A stretch of DNA of 64,000 nucleotides from Myotis daubentonii (GCF_963259705.1 NC_081844.1:40799341-40863340), one strand, 5' to 3'; counted from the first letter of the stretch, positions 24,697-35,514 are shown. Notes: generated by a model from the sequence alone, not told the origin. Made by a program: numbers and translations.

Positions 24697-25172
24697 CTAG
24701 AGGCCTGGTGCATGAATTCGTGCAGCAGTGGGGCCCCTCAGCCTGGCCTGAGGGATCCATCCGGAACCAACTCTCTGACATTCCCTGAGGGTTCCTGGAT
24801 TGCGAGAGGGCACAGGCCTGGCTGTGGGACCCCACTGGTGCATGATCGGGGTCAGTTGAGTGATGCAGGAGGTTGGCCAGCCAAGGAGGGACCACAGGAG
24901 AGTTCCAGGGCATGCCTGGCCTCCTTGCTCTGTCCCGACTGGCCAGACCCCAGCAGCAAGCTAACTTACTAGTCGGAGCGTCTGCCCCCTGGTGGTCAGT
25001 GCGTGTCATAGTGACTGGTCAACTGGTTGGCTGCCTGACCCCTGGTGGTCAGTGCACATCATAGTGAGTGGTTGAGTGGCCTTAGCATATCATTAGCATA
25101 TTACAGTTTGATTGGTTGAATGGATGACTGGGCAACTGGACACTTAGCATATTAGGCTTTTATTATATAGGA
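24697..25172 (-). mobile_element. HeliBat-type Helitron, 476 bp
   Basis: CTAG and a tgcatgaattcgtgca hairpin at 24697, and TCCTATATAATAAAAGCC (complement) ending at 25172, between A and T. 'cccctggtggtcagtgc' occurs twice about 55 bp apart near the 5' end. The frames of 117-128 codons have no domain. Confidence 0.94.
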
Positions 25173-25350
25173 TAGTAATAGGAGAGGTTTGGACTAGTGC
25201 TTTTTTAGGTCTTTTTAGATTCTTAAAAGTTTGCTATCATCTGAGGTACTGAAAGAGGAAACCATTTGCTGGCATGAGGCTAGTTCCCTTAGAAATTGAG
25301 GGAATCCTCTTTCCCGAGTATGACAACACAGTCTAAAAACATTGTTTCCT

Positions 25351-25560
25351 GCCCTAGCCGGTTTTGCTCAGTGGATAGAGCAATCGGCCTGCGGACTGAA
25401 GGGTTCTGGGTTTGATTCCAGTCAAGAGCACATGCCTGGGTTCTGGGTTCGATTCCCAGTGTGGGGCATGCAGGAGACAGCAACCAATGATTCTCTCTTA
25501 TCATTAATGTTTCTGTTTCTCTCTCTCCCTCTTCCTTCCTCTTTGAAATCATCAAAAATA
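25351..25560 (+). mobile_element. VES-type SINE
   Basis: Sense copy with A box 'tgctcagtgg' and two B-box-like segments (gggtttgattcc and gggttcgattcc, about 43 bp apart). Possible TSD tgtttcc at 25343 and 25561. Confidence 0.9.
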
Positions 25561-25568
25561 TGTTTCCC

Positions 25569-26867
25569 TTCAGAATGCATTAGGACTTTCTTACTATTAA
25601 AACAAACAAGCAAACAAACAAGCAAAACAAAGTCTCTTTCTCTCAAAATAAATATGACCTATTTACCAAGAGATATGACTGCAGAGGTCAGGAAGGGCCC
25701 TTCCGATGGGTTAGGTTCTGCTTCAGAGGAGGTTGTCTAATGCCTTAAACAGAGGCAAGATGGTGATTCTCTTTGTCCTCCATGGAGTCCTATGATTACT
25801 TTTGCGGCAGAGTTTTCAGAGGAGTAACAGTAAAGAATAGTATGTTATCTGGTTATGTTCACTGAAAAGGTGATGGTAGACCAAACGTTACTTACAGCAA
25901 AAACTGGGGGAAGTGGAAGGCTTTCAGAGAGAATTAGGGAGTGGAATGGATGGCAAAGGTTATTTATTAGGTATGTGGGATGAGTGTGGTTTCAAAAATA
26001 ATTCTACTTTATGTGAACAATGCAGTCATTCAAAGATAGGAAAGTCGAAAAAAACATTGACATTGAGGGGGAAGTATGTGGTGCAATTTCTAACATATTG
26101 TATTTGAAGTGCTTGGGAAGGACATTTCCTCTGAGGACGTATTTTTCACAGTCATCGGCACATCAAGGGAAGATGAAGCACAAGATGAGTGAAAGCTTTC
26201 ACGGAGTGAGTAGAATGACAATGGAAGCTGTCCTAGGAGAGAATCAAGAGGAAGACAAACACTGTGATCCAGTAATATTGGGAGTGGAAGACTTCCTCTG
26301 GGTTTCAGGAAGAGAAGTGAGCCAGCTTCCTAGGCAAGAGCTGTTGCAGACAATAGGGAAGGCTCTGTCCCCCAGCCTGCCCATTTTCCTTCACAGTGTG
26401 GAACACGTTACACCTCCACAATGAAAATATAATCATGCTCCCAGGTCCCTTAAAAGACATAAACAAAGCTTCTTATGGAATCAGAGAAAACTGACTAACC
26501 TGTGTGGCCTGGTTCCCATATACCACTATAGACCCCTCTTCTTCCATGTCTCTCAACATTAACCACCCTCATCTTTGCCCTATGTACACTCCATGTTTAT
26601 TTTTGGCATTAGCTTCTTCTTCAAATAAATCTTCTGTTGCTAACTTATATTCCTTTTATATTCAGTATTCTTTCTCATTGATGACATCTCTTCAATTCCT
26701 GATAGATCAAATAACACTATTGTAGTTGAAAACATTTACTCTCTTCCTTGTAACGTGCATCTGATATCCACGGTGCCCATTAGATGGAGTTTTATGGGAA
26801 CAGACATCATTCTTGACTTTATTAACGATAGAATCTTCATTCCACAGTAAATTATGTGGGCTCCATT
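25569..26867. other. No feature recognised (1.3 kb)
   Basis: Contains a 134-codon frame (26020-26424). It lacks any recognised motif, and I see no splice-site or homology support, so I do not call it a gene. Confidence 0.45.
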
Positions 26868-26886
26868 CATATTTTTAAACAAATTA

Positions 26887-26980
26887 CTTTTTTAAAATTA
26901 TTTTTTCTCTTTTTTGTTAATCCTCACCTAAGGATATGTTTTCCATTACTTTAAAGAGAGAGTGGAAGACAGGGAGAGAT

Positions 26981-27011
<31 letters not shown>

Positions 27012-27231
27012 GAGAGAGAGAGAGAAAGGGAGAGAGAGAGAGAGGAAGAGAAAGACACATCAATATGAGAGAGAGAGACAGCAATTGGTTGCCTCCCTCC
27101 CTGGCCCTGATCGGGACTAGAGATCCAACCTACAAACCAGGTACTTGTACTTGACCAGGAATCAAACCAGAGACCCTTTAGTGTACAGGCCAACATACCA
27201 ACATCGAGACCTTGAGACACCCCTGCCAGGG
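26887..27231 (-). mobile_element. VES-related SINE with expanded (GA)n, 345 bp
   Basis: Antisense tRNA-SINE with a perfect 19-bp TSD catatttttaaacaaatta at 26868-26886 and 27232-27250. The normally short polypyrimidine stretch has grown into an (AG)n-rich tract at about 26975-27080. Confidence 0.93.
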
Positions 27232-27430
27232 CATATTTTTAAACAAATTAATGGATGAATTTAAATGGGTACTAAAGAATAAGAAAGGTGAGAAATTGAA
27301 AGTTCCCTTTCAACCTTTTATTCCAAGAAATATGGCTGCAATGGGAAATATAGTAAAAGAGAGGTAGCTGGTAGACATATTTAAGTTAGGTGAGATTCAA
27401 TGTGCTTTAAATTATAAGGATGAGGTCAGC

Positions 27431-27496
27431 GCACACACACACACACACACACACACAGCCACACACTCCCCACACAGCGGGCAGAGGCCTACACCA

Positions 27497-27545
<49 letters not shown>
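27431..27545. repeat. (CA)n microsatellite, two blocks
   Basis: Blocks at about 27431-27457 and 27496-27545 are separated by a short GC-richer spacer. Confidence 0.97.
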
Positions 27546-27547
<2 letters not shown>

Positions 27548-27831
27548 ACTCTTATTTAGGAAATGTTGCCAAACATCATCTCCAAGCCTTCCTTGTCTTC
27601 CTTGTATCCTTTAAAAATGGTGGATTTATTTTAATCATTGTTGAATTAGCTATAAATGGCCCCAAATTCTGTGCTGTCTTTCTCAACTTTTCAATACAAT
27701 GGCTTGTTGCTCTTGAGGTAATAGTTTGAAAAATCATACAAGCTGTTGGGATATTTGCATAGTGATTATATGCTGAACAGCAGCTTGGATTTTCTATTTC
27801 CATCTGCTTCAACTTAGTAAGTGTAAGAGGT

Positions 27832-27873
27832 GTTATTATTATTATTATCATCATCATCATTATTATCATCATT
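27832..27873. repeat. (TTA/TCA)n trinucleotide repeat
   Basis: Fourteen consecutive trinucleotides of att or atc. Confidence 0.95.
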
Positions 27874-28689
27874 AAATTATCTGAATTCCAAATTAGGAAA
27901 CACACAAACTGCACATAATCTTTCTATAGATAAAAATAACTTTGTTAAAAGGAAATTTTTGTTTTATGTAAAGAAGTCTTTTAAATATAATTCCCTTCTC
28001 AATTTTAAAAAGGGCATGTTTATTCAAGTGTAAATAATATGCTCATGTCTGTGACTAATGAAACCATTTAAAAATAATAAATTAGTCTGCAAAGCTTGCA
28101 GCATGTATTCCTTTCGACATTTGCCCTTCAGCCTCCTTGAACAATGAAGGTAACCCTGTCTCTGCGTAGAATCACCAGTTATTTCTAAGAATAGGAACAC
28201 TTCACTGATCTGAAACTCGTCTGTTTGTTACAGGGCTGGAAACACAGAAGGGACGAGGGACTTTGAGAGTCTAAAGCAGGCTTAGCAAAATACAAACAAC
28301 TGGCCGCTTGAATAACAGTGCTTTCTGGCGTTCCATGGTATCTGTATACCCTTTACTAATCCATTATATGGAACAATTGATGCTTACTATTCATTAGACT
28401 TTAGTGGACCTGCACAGAGATTTTAGGTAATTATTTGTTCATCTATGGCCGAGATTTAGTTCAGGGATGTTTCCCTTTGTGTGTCGTTGTTGCCTCCCCT
28501 ATCATTATATCCACATGAGATCATATTCATCTTTTGCAGGGTAAAGTGTATATGTTATATTTTTTCCAAAATGGGTAGAACTATAAAGTGAAGTGGGGCC
28601 TTGACTTATGAGTTTAATTCTTTCCTAGACCGAGCTCGTTAAGGAGCTCGTTAACTTTTGCTGAGATTTAAGGACAGACCCATGAAGAT
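27874..28689. other. No feature recognised
   Basis: Unique-looking. A tandem 12-mer gagctcgttaa(g/c) occurs twice at about 28632-28655. Confidence 0.45.
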
Positions 28690-29045
28690 TAAAATGTGCT
28701 TTTCAAAGCATAGAACCTTCTAACTTCCTAAGCTCCTGTGCACTGCTCCTGTCCTGTCTTGTGTTGCTCACTACATACAAGACATGTTCCTTTCTTTAGT
28801 TTCCTCAAAAGGATCTCCAGGTTGCACACACTCTTTCCTTTGCTAGAGCTCCAACCTGCTGCTTGCCCACCTCTGCTGGAAGGGTTCTGTTCACCATTCA
28901 CTACCTAAGTGAGTCCTGTTGATCCCTCCAGTATCGGCTCAGCTATTATTTGCTCAGAGAGGACTTCCTAGATTTTGTAACCTAAATTAGAGCTCCATGG
29001 AAATCTTTTTATCACACACCCTGTAACTTATCTTCAGATCACTTT
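28690..29045 (+). mobile_element. L2 LINE 3' fragment
   Basis: 'gctcagagaggacttcctag' and 'ctttttatcacacaccctgt' fit the L2 3' region in sense orientation. Moderate divergence. Confidence 0.5.
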
Positions 29046-29051
29046 AAGCAT

Positions 29052-29060
<9 letters not shown>

Positions 29061-29087
<27 letters not shown>
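29061..29087. repeat. (CA)n microsatellite
   Basis: About 13 AC units that directly abut the Helitron's 3' end. Confidence 0.95.
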
Positions 29088-29091
<4 letters not shown>

Positions 29092-29560
29092 GGGCCCCAG
29101 TGCACAAATTTGTGCACATTGAAAGGAACTGCTGCTTGGATCGCCCCTCAGGAGCAGGGGGAGGTAGAGAAGCCCTGAGCGGGCAATTGGGGCCGGCAGC
29201 CAAGCAATCAGGGCCAGTGCCGGGAGCTGGCAGCAGCTGTGAGCGGCGGCTCTGGCGCTGGCAGCAGGTGCAAGCACCAGACAGGACCACGGTGCTCGGG
29301 AGCAAAAAATTTCCAGTAACCACCAGAGGCTCACCCTGATGACAGCGACTCACCTGCCTTGGTCTGGCACCCCTGCTCACCTACTCCACCATCCCGCTGT
29401 GGCCGATGCCCACCACGTTCTGCGCTCTGCCACCTGCTGCCGATGCCCGCCATGTTCTGTGCGCGCCTCCTGGTGGTCACCGCACATCATAGCAACCCGT
29501 TGTTTGGTTGTCCCGCCATTCCGTCTATTTGTATATTAAGGTTTTATATATATATATAGG
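29088..29560 (-). mobile_element. HeliBat-type Helitron, 473 bp
   Basis: CTAG with the perfect hairpin gtgcacaaatttgtgcac. The 5' end reads TATATATATAAAACC, with the terminal TCC changed, so the right boundary may shift by a base or two. It follows directly on a CA tract. Confidence 0.88.
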
Positions 29561-31003
29561 TTTGCACTATTTAGTGCAATAGTGTTCAATGTCTCGCTTT
29601 GCATTTCCCCTTAAGTGCCAAGGGGGTCTTATGTCTTGTTCTCCACTATCTCCCCATTACTGAGGATGCTGTTTGTGGCCTGGTGGGTGCTCAATGCAAA
29701 TTCACTAATAAGTAAATGCTCAAATATGAACATGCATGCTTTCTCTGGTGGAAATGTCTGTGCAGGATACACAAATATAATGACCCCGCCATTTGAAATA
29801 TTTTCCTTTCCTCACTTTATGTTGGAAAGCATTAGGGAACTTACTTTTTTCTTCTCTTGGAAATCATGGAATTATGTGTGAATATCAGGCTTCAGGTTGC
29901 ATTGACTTCTGGCTTTGGTATACCTTATTCTTTTTAGCTACAATTTCTGACTCACAGGCACTTGCAACAAGTTCTTCAACGAATGCTCAAGGATGTAAGT
30001 TTTGTCACTACGAATTCAGTCTCAGAACCCAGCACTTATCTCACTAATTATACAAAAAAAGAGAAGAAGCTTTATGTTCTGATGGGTAAACTGGCCCATC
30101 TCTATCCTGGCTGCAGATAGAAAAGAAAATAAAGGATCAATATGTTCTAAAGAAGAGCAGTGAAGAAAAAGTACTTAGAATATCTTATCTTGGTGACAAT
30201 AAAAATATGAGCTTAATGTAAAAAAAACTCCACCAATCTAAGCAAGCAAAACAGGATGAATGTAATCTTTAACACTTAGAAGAACACTTTTAAATTGAAA
30301 TTTATCATCCACGATAAATAAACAGCATCAAAGTATTTAGTGATTCATCATTCATGTTAATGCCACATAATTATCAAAGGCCATCAGGGATATCCATTAT
30401 CCTTAGTGAATGTGCCAAGAATGAACTTTGGGTCCTAAATAGTGCCTGGACAAGACAGATAAAGGTCTTTTTTGTTCCATTATTTGAAATTGTCACTGTA
30501 AAGGTTAAGAGGACAGGCACTGCAAACCTTTGATAGCAACTCTCTTATAAAAAAAAAAGAATTTCTTATAAAACTGTTTGAAATGTCTTTAAATAAGGAA
30601 TTTAAATCTTTTCAAATATAGCTGTGTTTTGAAAAGAAAATCTGTTTCAATACAAATGAATTTGAGTCATTTGGATTACTTGTATTGAAAGAGAAGTTGG
30701 ATAATTAAATATTTATTATTTGCAAAAAGTTTATTTAAAGCAAAAGTTCTTCACTGAAACAGACTAAGTGAACCTGGTAGATGAAGTTTCAATTTAATTT
30801 TGAAATATGTGGACTATCATTTAGATTAAGAAAATAGACACCCCAAAACCCCCTTTATAATAGTTAAGCATTTGCCCTGAAAGATGCTGAATCTAAATCA
30901 CATTAGATTTTTTTTCCTTCCTTAGCATGATATAAAGAGAGGAATATATAAATATCACAAAATTTTTAGTTTTTGCTGAAAGGTTATGAATTGAAGCTAT
31001 ATT
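29561..31003. other. No feature recognised (1.4 kb)
   Basis: Open frames of 84-88 codons near 29615-30047 have no recognised domain. The rest is AT-rich. Confidence 0.45.
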
Positions 31004-31013
31004 AAGAATTCTG

Positions 31014-32429
31014 CTCTCTCATACCCACTTGGCCTGGAGGTCAAACCCTCCCTGGAATTAGCTACAACAATCAAGGTTTAACTATAAGACTGCGAACAAA
31101 GACCACTAGGGGGTGCACCAAGGAAGCATAACAAAATGCGGAGACAAAGAAACAGGACAAAATTGTCAATGGAAGATATAGAGTTCAGAACCACACTTTT
31201 AAGGTCTCTCAAGAACTGTTTAGAAGCCGCCGATAAACTTAATGATATCTACAACAAAACTAATGAGACCCTCGATGTTATATTGGGGAACCAACTAGAA
31301 ATTAAGCATACACGGACTGAAACAACGAATATTATACAGACTCCCGACAGCAGACCAGAGGAGCACAAGAATCAAGTCAACGATTTGAAATGCGAGGAAG
31401 CAAAAAACACCCAACTGGAGGGGCGGAATGAAAAAAGAATCCAAAAATGCGAGGATAGTGTAAGGAGCCTCTGGGACAGCTTCAAGCGTACCAACATCAG
31501 AATTATAGGGGTGCCAGAAGATGAGAGAGAGCAAGATATTGAAAACCTATTTGAAGAAATAATGACAGAAAACTTCCCCCACCTGGTGAAAGAAATGGAC
31601 TTACAGGTCCAAGAAGCGCGGAGAACCCCAAACAAAAGGAATCCAAAGAGGACCACACCAAGACACATCATAATTAAAATGCCAAGAGCAAAAGATAAAG
31701 AGAGAATCTTAAAAACAGCAAGAGAAAGAAACTCAGTTACCTACAAGGGAATACCCATATGACTGTCAGCTGATTTCTCAACAGAAACTTTGCAGGCCAG
31801 AAGGGAGTGGCAAGAAATATTCAAAGTGATGAATACCAAGAACCTACAACCAAGATTACTTTATCCAGCAAAGCTATCATTCAGAATTGAAGGTCAGATA
31901 AAGAGCTTCACAGATAAGGAAAAGCTAAAGGAGTTCATCACCACCAAACCAGCATTATATGAAATGCTGAAAGGTATCCTTTAAGAAGAGGAAGAGGAAG
32001 AAAAAGGTAAAGATACAAATTATGAACAACAAATATGCATCTATCAACAAGTGAATCTAAGAATCAAGTGAATGAATAATCAGATGAACAGAATGAACTG
32101 ATGATTATAATAGAATCAGGGACATAGAAAGGGAATGGACTGACTATTCTTGGGGGGGAAAGGGGTGTGGGAGATGCGGGAAGAGACTGGACAAAAATCG
32201 TGCACCTATGGATGAGGACAGTGGGTGAGGAGTGAGGGCGGAGGGTGGGGCAGGAACTGGGAGGAGGGGAGTTATGGGGGGGGGGGGGAAAGAGGAACAA
32301 ATGTAATAATCTGAACAATAAAGATTTAATTATACATCTAAAAAAAATTTGTATTCTCTTTTAGAGAGAGAGGAAGAGGAAGGGAGAAAGAGAGAGAAAC
32401 ATGACTATGAGCGAAACATTGAAAAAAAA
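31014..32429 (+). mobile_element. HAL1-like (ORF1-only) L1 retrotransposon with extra 3' sequence
   Basis: The element carries a short 5' UTR, an L1-type ORF1 (31136-31984) and then directly a 3' UTR with a G-rich tract (about 32220-32290) and AATAAA near 32318. There is no ORF2, as in half-L1 (HAL1) elements, which rely on L1 for movement. Beyond the expected end at about 32345 lies about 70 bp resembling antisense VES SINE ('agagagaggaagaggaaggg'), then a poly(A). The short TSD aagaattctg at 31004-31013 and 32430-32439 encloses the whole, so the extra piece probably came with the insertion. An internally deleted L1 is the alternative. Confidence 0.82.
31136..31984 (+). pseudogene. L1/HAL1 ORF1p, broken by one stop codon
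   Basis: Encodes an L1 ORF1p-like RNA-binding protein. Residues about 1-115 form a charged, probably coiled-coil region. Residues about 120-205 carry the RRM hallmark 'NIRIIGVPED' followed by 'IIIKMPRAKDKERIL'. The frame stops at TGA 31760-31762 (codon 209) and then continues without shift to TAA 31982-31984. The continuation has the ORF1 C-terminal domain ('LSADFSTETLQARREWQEIF', 'NLQPRLLYPAKLSFRI'). The stop sits where relatives have arginine, so a CGA-to-TGA change is likely (inference). Length through the stop is 282 codons, shorter than the roughly 340 of human ORF1p, with the deficit in the N-terminal part. Confidence 0.88.
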
Positions 32430-32609
32430 AAGAATTCTGAAATCAGTGACTAAACATTTACATGATAAATATTATAACATCAAGCTATATTTGATTTCTA
32501 AAAAAAGTTATATGTTAAAACAAGTTATAAGCCACATGTTTATGCTACTGAATATTCTACTTGATGGTAATGTGTCACTTTTTAAAAAAAAAAAACAATG
32601 AACAAACTT

Positions 32610-33265
32610 TTAAAGTTTTTATTGAGGTAAATATTACAAAACAAAGTTGACCATTTTAAATTAAACAATTTAGTGGCTTTTTGTGTATTTGCAATGTTAT
32701 TAACCTACTACATCTGTCTAGTTCTAAAACATTTTTATCACCCTGAAAGGAAACCTGGTACACATTAAGATTTTACTCCCCACTTGCCCACCACCACTCA
32801 CCAGCCCCTGGCAACCACCACTCTGCATTCTGTCCCTATGGATTTATCTATTCTGAAGGTTTCATGTAATTAGAATATATCGTATGTAACCTTTTGTTTT
32901 GACTTCTTTCACTTAGTATATTTTCCTAGAGGTTTATTCACATTGTACGAGTCCCTCATTTATTCTTATGGGAAAATGATATTCCACTATGTGTATGTAT
33001 CACTATTTGTTTTTACATTCACCAGGTGATGGGCATTGAGGCTATTGTGATTAATGCTGCCATGAACATGGGTGCACAGGTAGTTGAGTACTCATTTTCA
33101 ATTCCTTTGGGTATATATCTAGGAGTGGAATTACTGGGTCAAGTTGAACTTTTTGAGGAAAAGCTGAATTGTCTTCTATAGTCATGGATTCATACTACAT
33201 TCCCAACAGTAATGTACAAGAGTTAAAATGATTCCACACCTTTGGTAATGCTTATTATTTTCCAT
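32610..33265 (-). mobile_element. Old L1 3' region (L1MA/MB type)
   Basis: Antisense text 'tttttattgaggtaaatatt', 'caccagcccctggcaaccac', 'gctgccatgaacatgggtgc' and 'tctaggagtggaattactgg' is the 3' UTR of old mammalian L1. The open frames are short. Confidence 0.82.
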
Positions 33266-33280
33266 TTAAAAAAAGTATAC

Positions 33281-33492
33281 CCAGTGCAGCTGGTGTGGCT
33301 CAGTGGTTGAGCTTCAACCTATGAACTAGGAGGTCACGGTTCAATTCCCAATCAGGGCACATGCCCAAGTTATAGGCTTGCTCCCCAGAAGGGGAGCGGG
33401 GTTTGCAGGAAACAGCTAATCAATGATTCTCTCTCATCATTGATGTTTTTCTCTCTCTCTCCCTCTCCTTTCCTCTCTAAAATCAATTATAT
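33281..33492 (+). mobile_element. tRNA-derived SINE, older VES subfamily
   Basis: A box 'ggctcagtgg', B box 'ggttcaattcc', 'cagggcacatgcccaagtta', paired 'aatgattctctctcatcatt'. The 3' tail ends in (TA)n just before the Helitron at 33498. Confidence 0.88.
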
Positions 33493-33856
33493 ATATACTA
33501 GGGGCCCGGTGCACGAAATTCGTGCACTGGGTGTGGCGGGGGGGGAGTGTCCCTCAGCCCAGCCTGCCCCCTCTCACATACTGGGAGCCCTCAGGCGTTG
33601 ACCCCCATCACCCTCCAATCGCAGGATCGGCCCCTTGCCCAGGCCTGATGCCTCTGGCTGAGGCGTCCGGCCCGGGCAGCGGGGACCCGCAGCTGCAGCG
33701 GCCCTGCGATCGTGGGCTTCGCTTTAGGCCCAGGCAAGGGACCCCTACCTTCTGGGACTGCCAGCTTCGACCGTGCCCAGCTCCCATCGCTGGCTCCACC
33801 CCTACTTCCTGCTATCACTGGCCAGGGCGGCAAAGGCACCTGATTCTCCGATCATG

Positions 33857-33910
33857 GCTGGGGGGCAGGGCAAAGGCGGCCCCAGGGCCGCCTTTGCCCT
33901 GCCCCCCAGC
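33857..33910. repeat. Perfect inverted repeat, 26-bp arms, 2-bp spacer
   Basis: The left arm (33857-33882, starting gctggggggcagggcaaagg) and right arm (33885-33910) are exact complements around 'ca'. Very GC-rich, so a very stable hairpin or cruciform is possible. Confidence 0.97.
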
Positions 33911-34020
33911 TCTTAGCCCCCCCCTGGGTTTCCAATCACTGTCAGTGGCAGGGGGCTTCTTCCTGCTTTCCCTTTCGCCTCCCTGCATTGTGCCTACATA
34001 TGCAAATTAACCGCCATCTT

Positions 34021-34137
34021 GTTGGCAGTTAACTGCCAATCATAGTTGGCAGTTAACTGCCAATCTTAGTTGTCAGTTAACTGCCAATCATAGTTGTCAG
34101 TTAACTGCCAATCTTAGTTGGCAGTTAATTTGCATAT
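34021..34137. repeat. 24-bp tandem array of a palindromic 18-mer
   Basis: Copies start at 34022, 34046, 34070, 34094 and (partial) 34118. The first two are the perfect palindrome ttggcagttaactgccaa. The third and fourth have one substitution (ttgtcag). Linkers alternate tcatag and tcttag, giving a 48-bp higher-order unit. Confidence 0.97.
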
Positions 34138-34204
34138 AGCCCTGATTAGCCAATGAAAAGGGTAGCTCGTACGCCAATTACCATTTTTCTCTTTTATTAG
34201 TGTT

Positions 34205-34252
34205 GATATATATATATATATGTGTGTGTGTATATATATGTATATATGTGTG

Positions 34253-34321
<69 letters not shown>
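34205..34321. repeat. (TA)n tract with TG interruptions
   Basis: About 117 bp, ending with an uninterrupted run of more than 50 bp. Confidence 0.97.
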
Positions 34322-34324
<3 letters not shown>

Positions 34325-35072
34325 CTCCACCCTTGTGGATGTGAAGTGGCCCCTCATTATAGTTTTCATTTCATCAACAAATGGCAAGAATGTGGAGAAA
34401 AGGGAACCCTAGTACACTGTTGGTGGGAATGCAGACTGATGCAACCAACCATTATGGAAACAGTATGGAGTTTCCTCAAATACTTAAATATGGAACTGCC
34501 ATTTGACCCAGTGATCCCATGTCTAGGAATATATCTTAAGGAACCCAAAATACCAATCAGAAAGAATATATGCACCCCTATATTCATAGAAAAACAATTT
34601 ATAATAGCTAAGATCTGGAGACAGCCCAAATGCCCATCAGTAGATGAGTAGATAAAAAAGCTATGGTACATTGATACCATGGGATACTATGTAACAGCAA
34701 AAAAAAGTATCTTTTACCCTTTGAGACAGCATGGAGGGACCTGGAGAGTATTATGCTAAGCAAAATAAGCCAGTCAGAGAATGACAAGTATTGCATGATT
34801 TCACTCATATGTAGAATCTAATGAACAAAATAGATTCGGAGACATAGAAGCATGGAACAGACTGTAGCATCTCAGAGGGAAGGCAGAGGTGGGTGGATGG
34901 GTGGGAAGAAATCAACCAAAGAACTTGCATACATATATGCCTAGCCCAAGAATACAGAAAATAGAGGGGTGAAGGCCTGGGGCAGGGGCAGAGGTGGGCT
35001 AGAATGGGTCTATGGGGGAAAAAGGTGACATATGTAACACTCTCCATAATAAAGTTTTAATTTTAAAAAAGA
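34322..35072 (+). mobile_element. L1 3' end (ORF2 C-terminus plus 3' UTR)
   Basis: Sense L1: the end of ORF2, then 3' UTR with a G-rich stretch (34870-35020), 'gacatatgtaacactctcca', AATAAA-like signal at about 35048 and A-rich end. 5' truncated. Confidence 0.88.
34391..34651 (+). pseudogene. L1 ORF2 C-terminal fragment
   Basis: The translation contains '[20 protein letters not shown]', '[20 protein letters not shown]' and '[14 protein letters not shown]', the conserved C-terminal segment of L1 ORF2p. The upstream ORF start lies in the (TA)n tract and is not real. A TAG stop interrupts the frame at 34649, where related copies continue with TRKLW. Non-functional. Confidence 0.85.
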
Positions 35073-35514
35073 ATATAAGGTAAACAAATAAATAATTTTG
35101 CATCTTAATTTTATCTTATTAAAGATTCAGACAGATTTCCTTCCTTTTATCTTTCTGGGAAAATATCAATGTTTCTTATGCACTATTGAGCATTAGGGCA
35201 GATGAGATATTTCTGTAACTCTGTGACCAACATGTTAACAGTTCCCTACAATGCTATGTTACTCCACTCAAGTAGTAAATTTAAATGTCAAGTGCCATAT
35301 TAATTTTCAACACTCTCAGGAAAATCCTCTGGTGTTAAACTAAAGTCAGTTGGTAGTGAAAAATAAATGTAGGATATGATTGTTTTACTAAAATTGTGAA
35401 ATTCATTTATTGTTCATGTACACATCTGTAAGATTTATTTAAAAAGCACAAAAACTAATAATCTAAACTTATACTTATGCATTAGTATAAGTCCCATTAT
35501 TAAATGATTTATCA
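35073..35514. other. No feature recognised
   Basis: AT-rich, with no coding signal. Confidence 0.5.

Larger units (their letters stand above)
33498..34200 (-). mobile_element. HeliBat-type Helitron, 0.7 kb, with palindromic repeats
   Basis: CTAG and the hairpin gtgcacgaaattcgtgcac mark the 3' end. The 5' end is degraded: 'ttttattag' is followed by 'tgttgata' where 'atagga' is expected, so the right edge is uncertain by about 6 bp. It contains a 54-bp DNA palindrome at 33857-33910 and a 24-bp tandem array of self-complementary 18-mers at 34021-34137. The 162-codon frame inside is a GC-rich artefact. Confidence 0.9.

Noticed and set aside
26020..26424. 134-codon open frame in apparently unique DNA
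   Set aside because: No motif, no repetitive or conserved protein signature, and no clear splice sites. A frame of this length can be chance. A cross-species protein alignment showing purifying selection would change this.
25569..26867. Possible LTR or solo endogenous retrovirus
   Set aside because: Composition differs slightly from its surroundings, but I see no TG...CA ends, TSD, polyadenylation layout or primer-binding site.
27420..27614. Open frames through CA, GA, TA and TG repeats (also 26951, 34178, 39189, 51655, 63601)
   Set aside because: Translations are simple-sequence peptides produced by microsatellites.
28632..28655. Tandem 12-mer gagctcgttaa(g/c) as a regulatory site
   Set aside because: Two copies of a 12-mer can be chance or a short duplication. 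Nothing around it suggests a promoter.
33522..34010. 162-codon open frame
   Set aside because: It lies wholly inside a GC-rich Helitron and runs through a perfect DNA palindrome. No domain is recognisable, and overlapping antisense frames are equally open.
34021..34137. CRISPR-like array (regular 24-bp spacing)
   Set aside because: Units are directly adjacent, with 6-bp linkers rather than unique spacers, inside a eukaryotic transposon.
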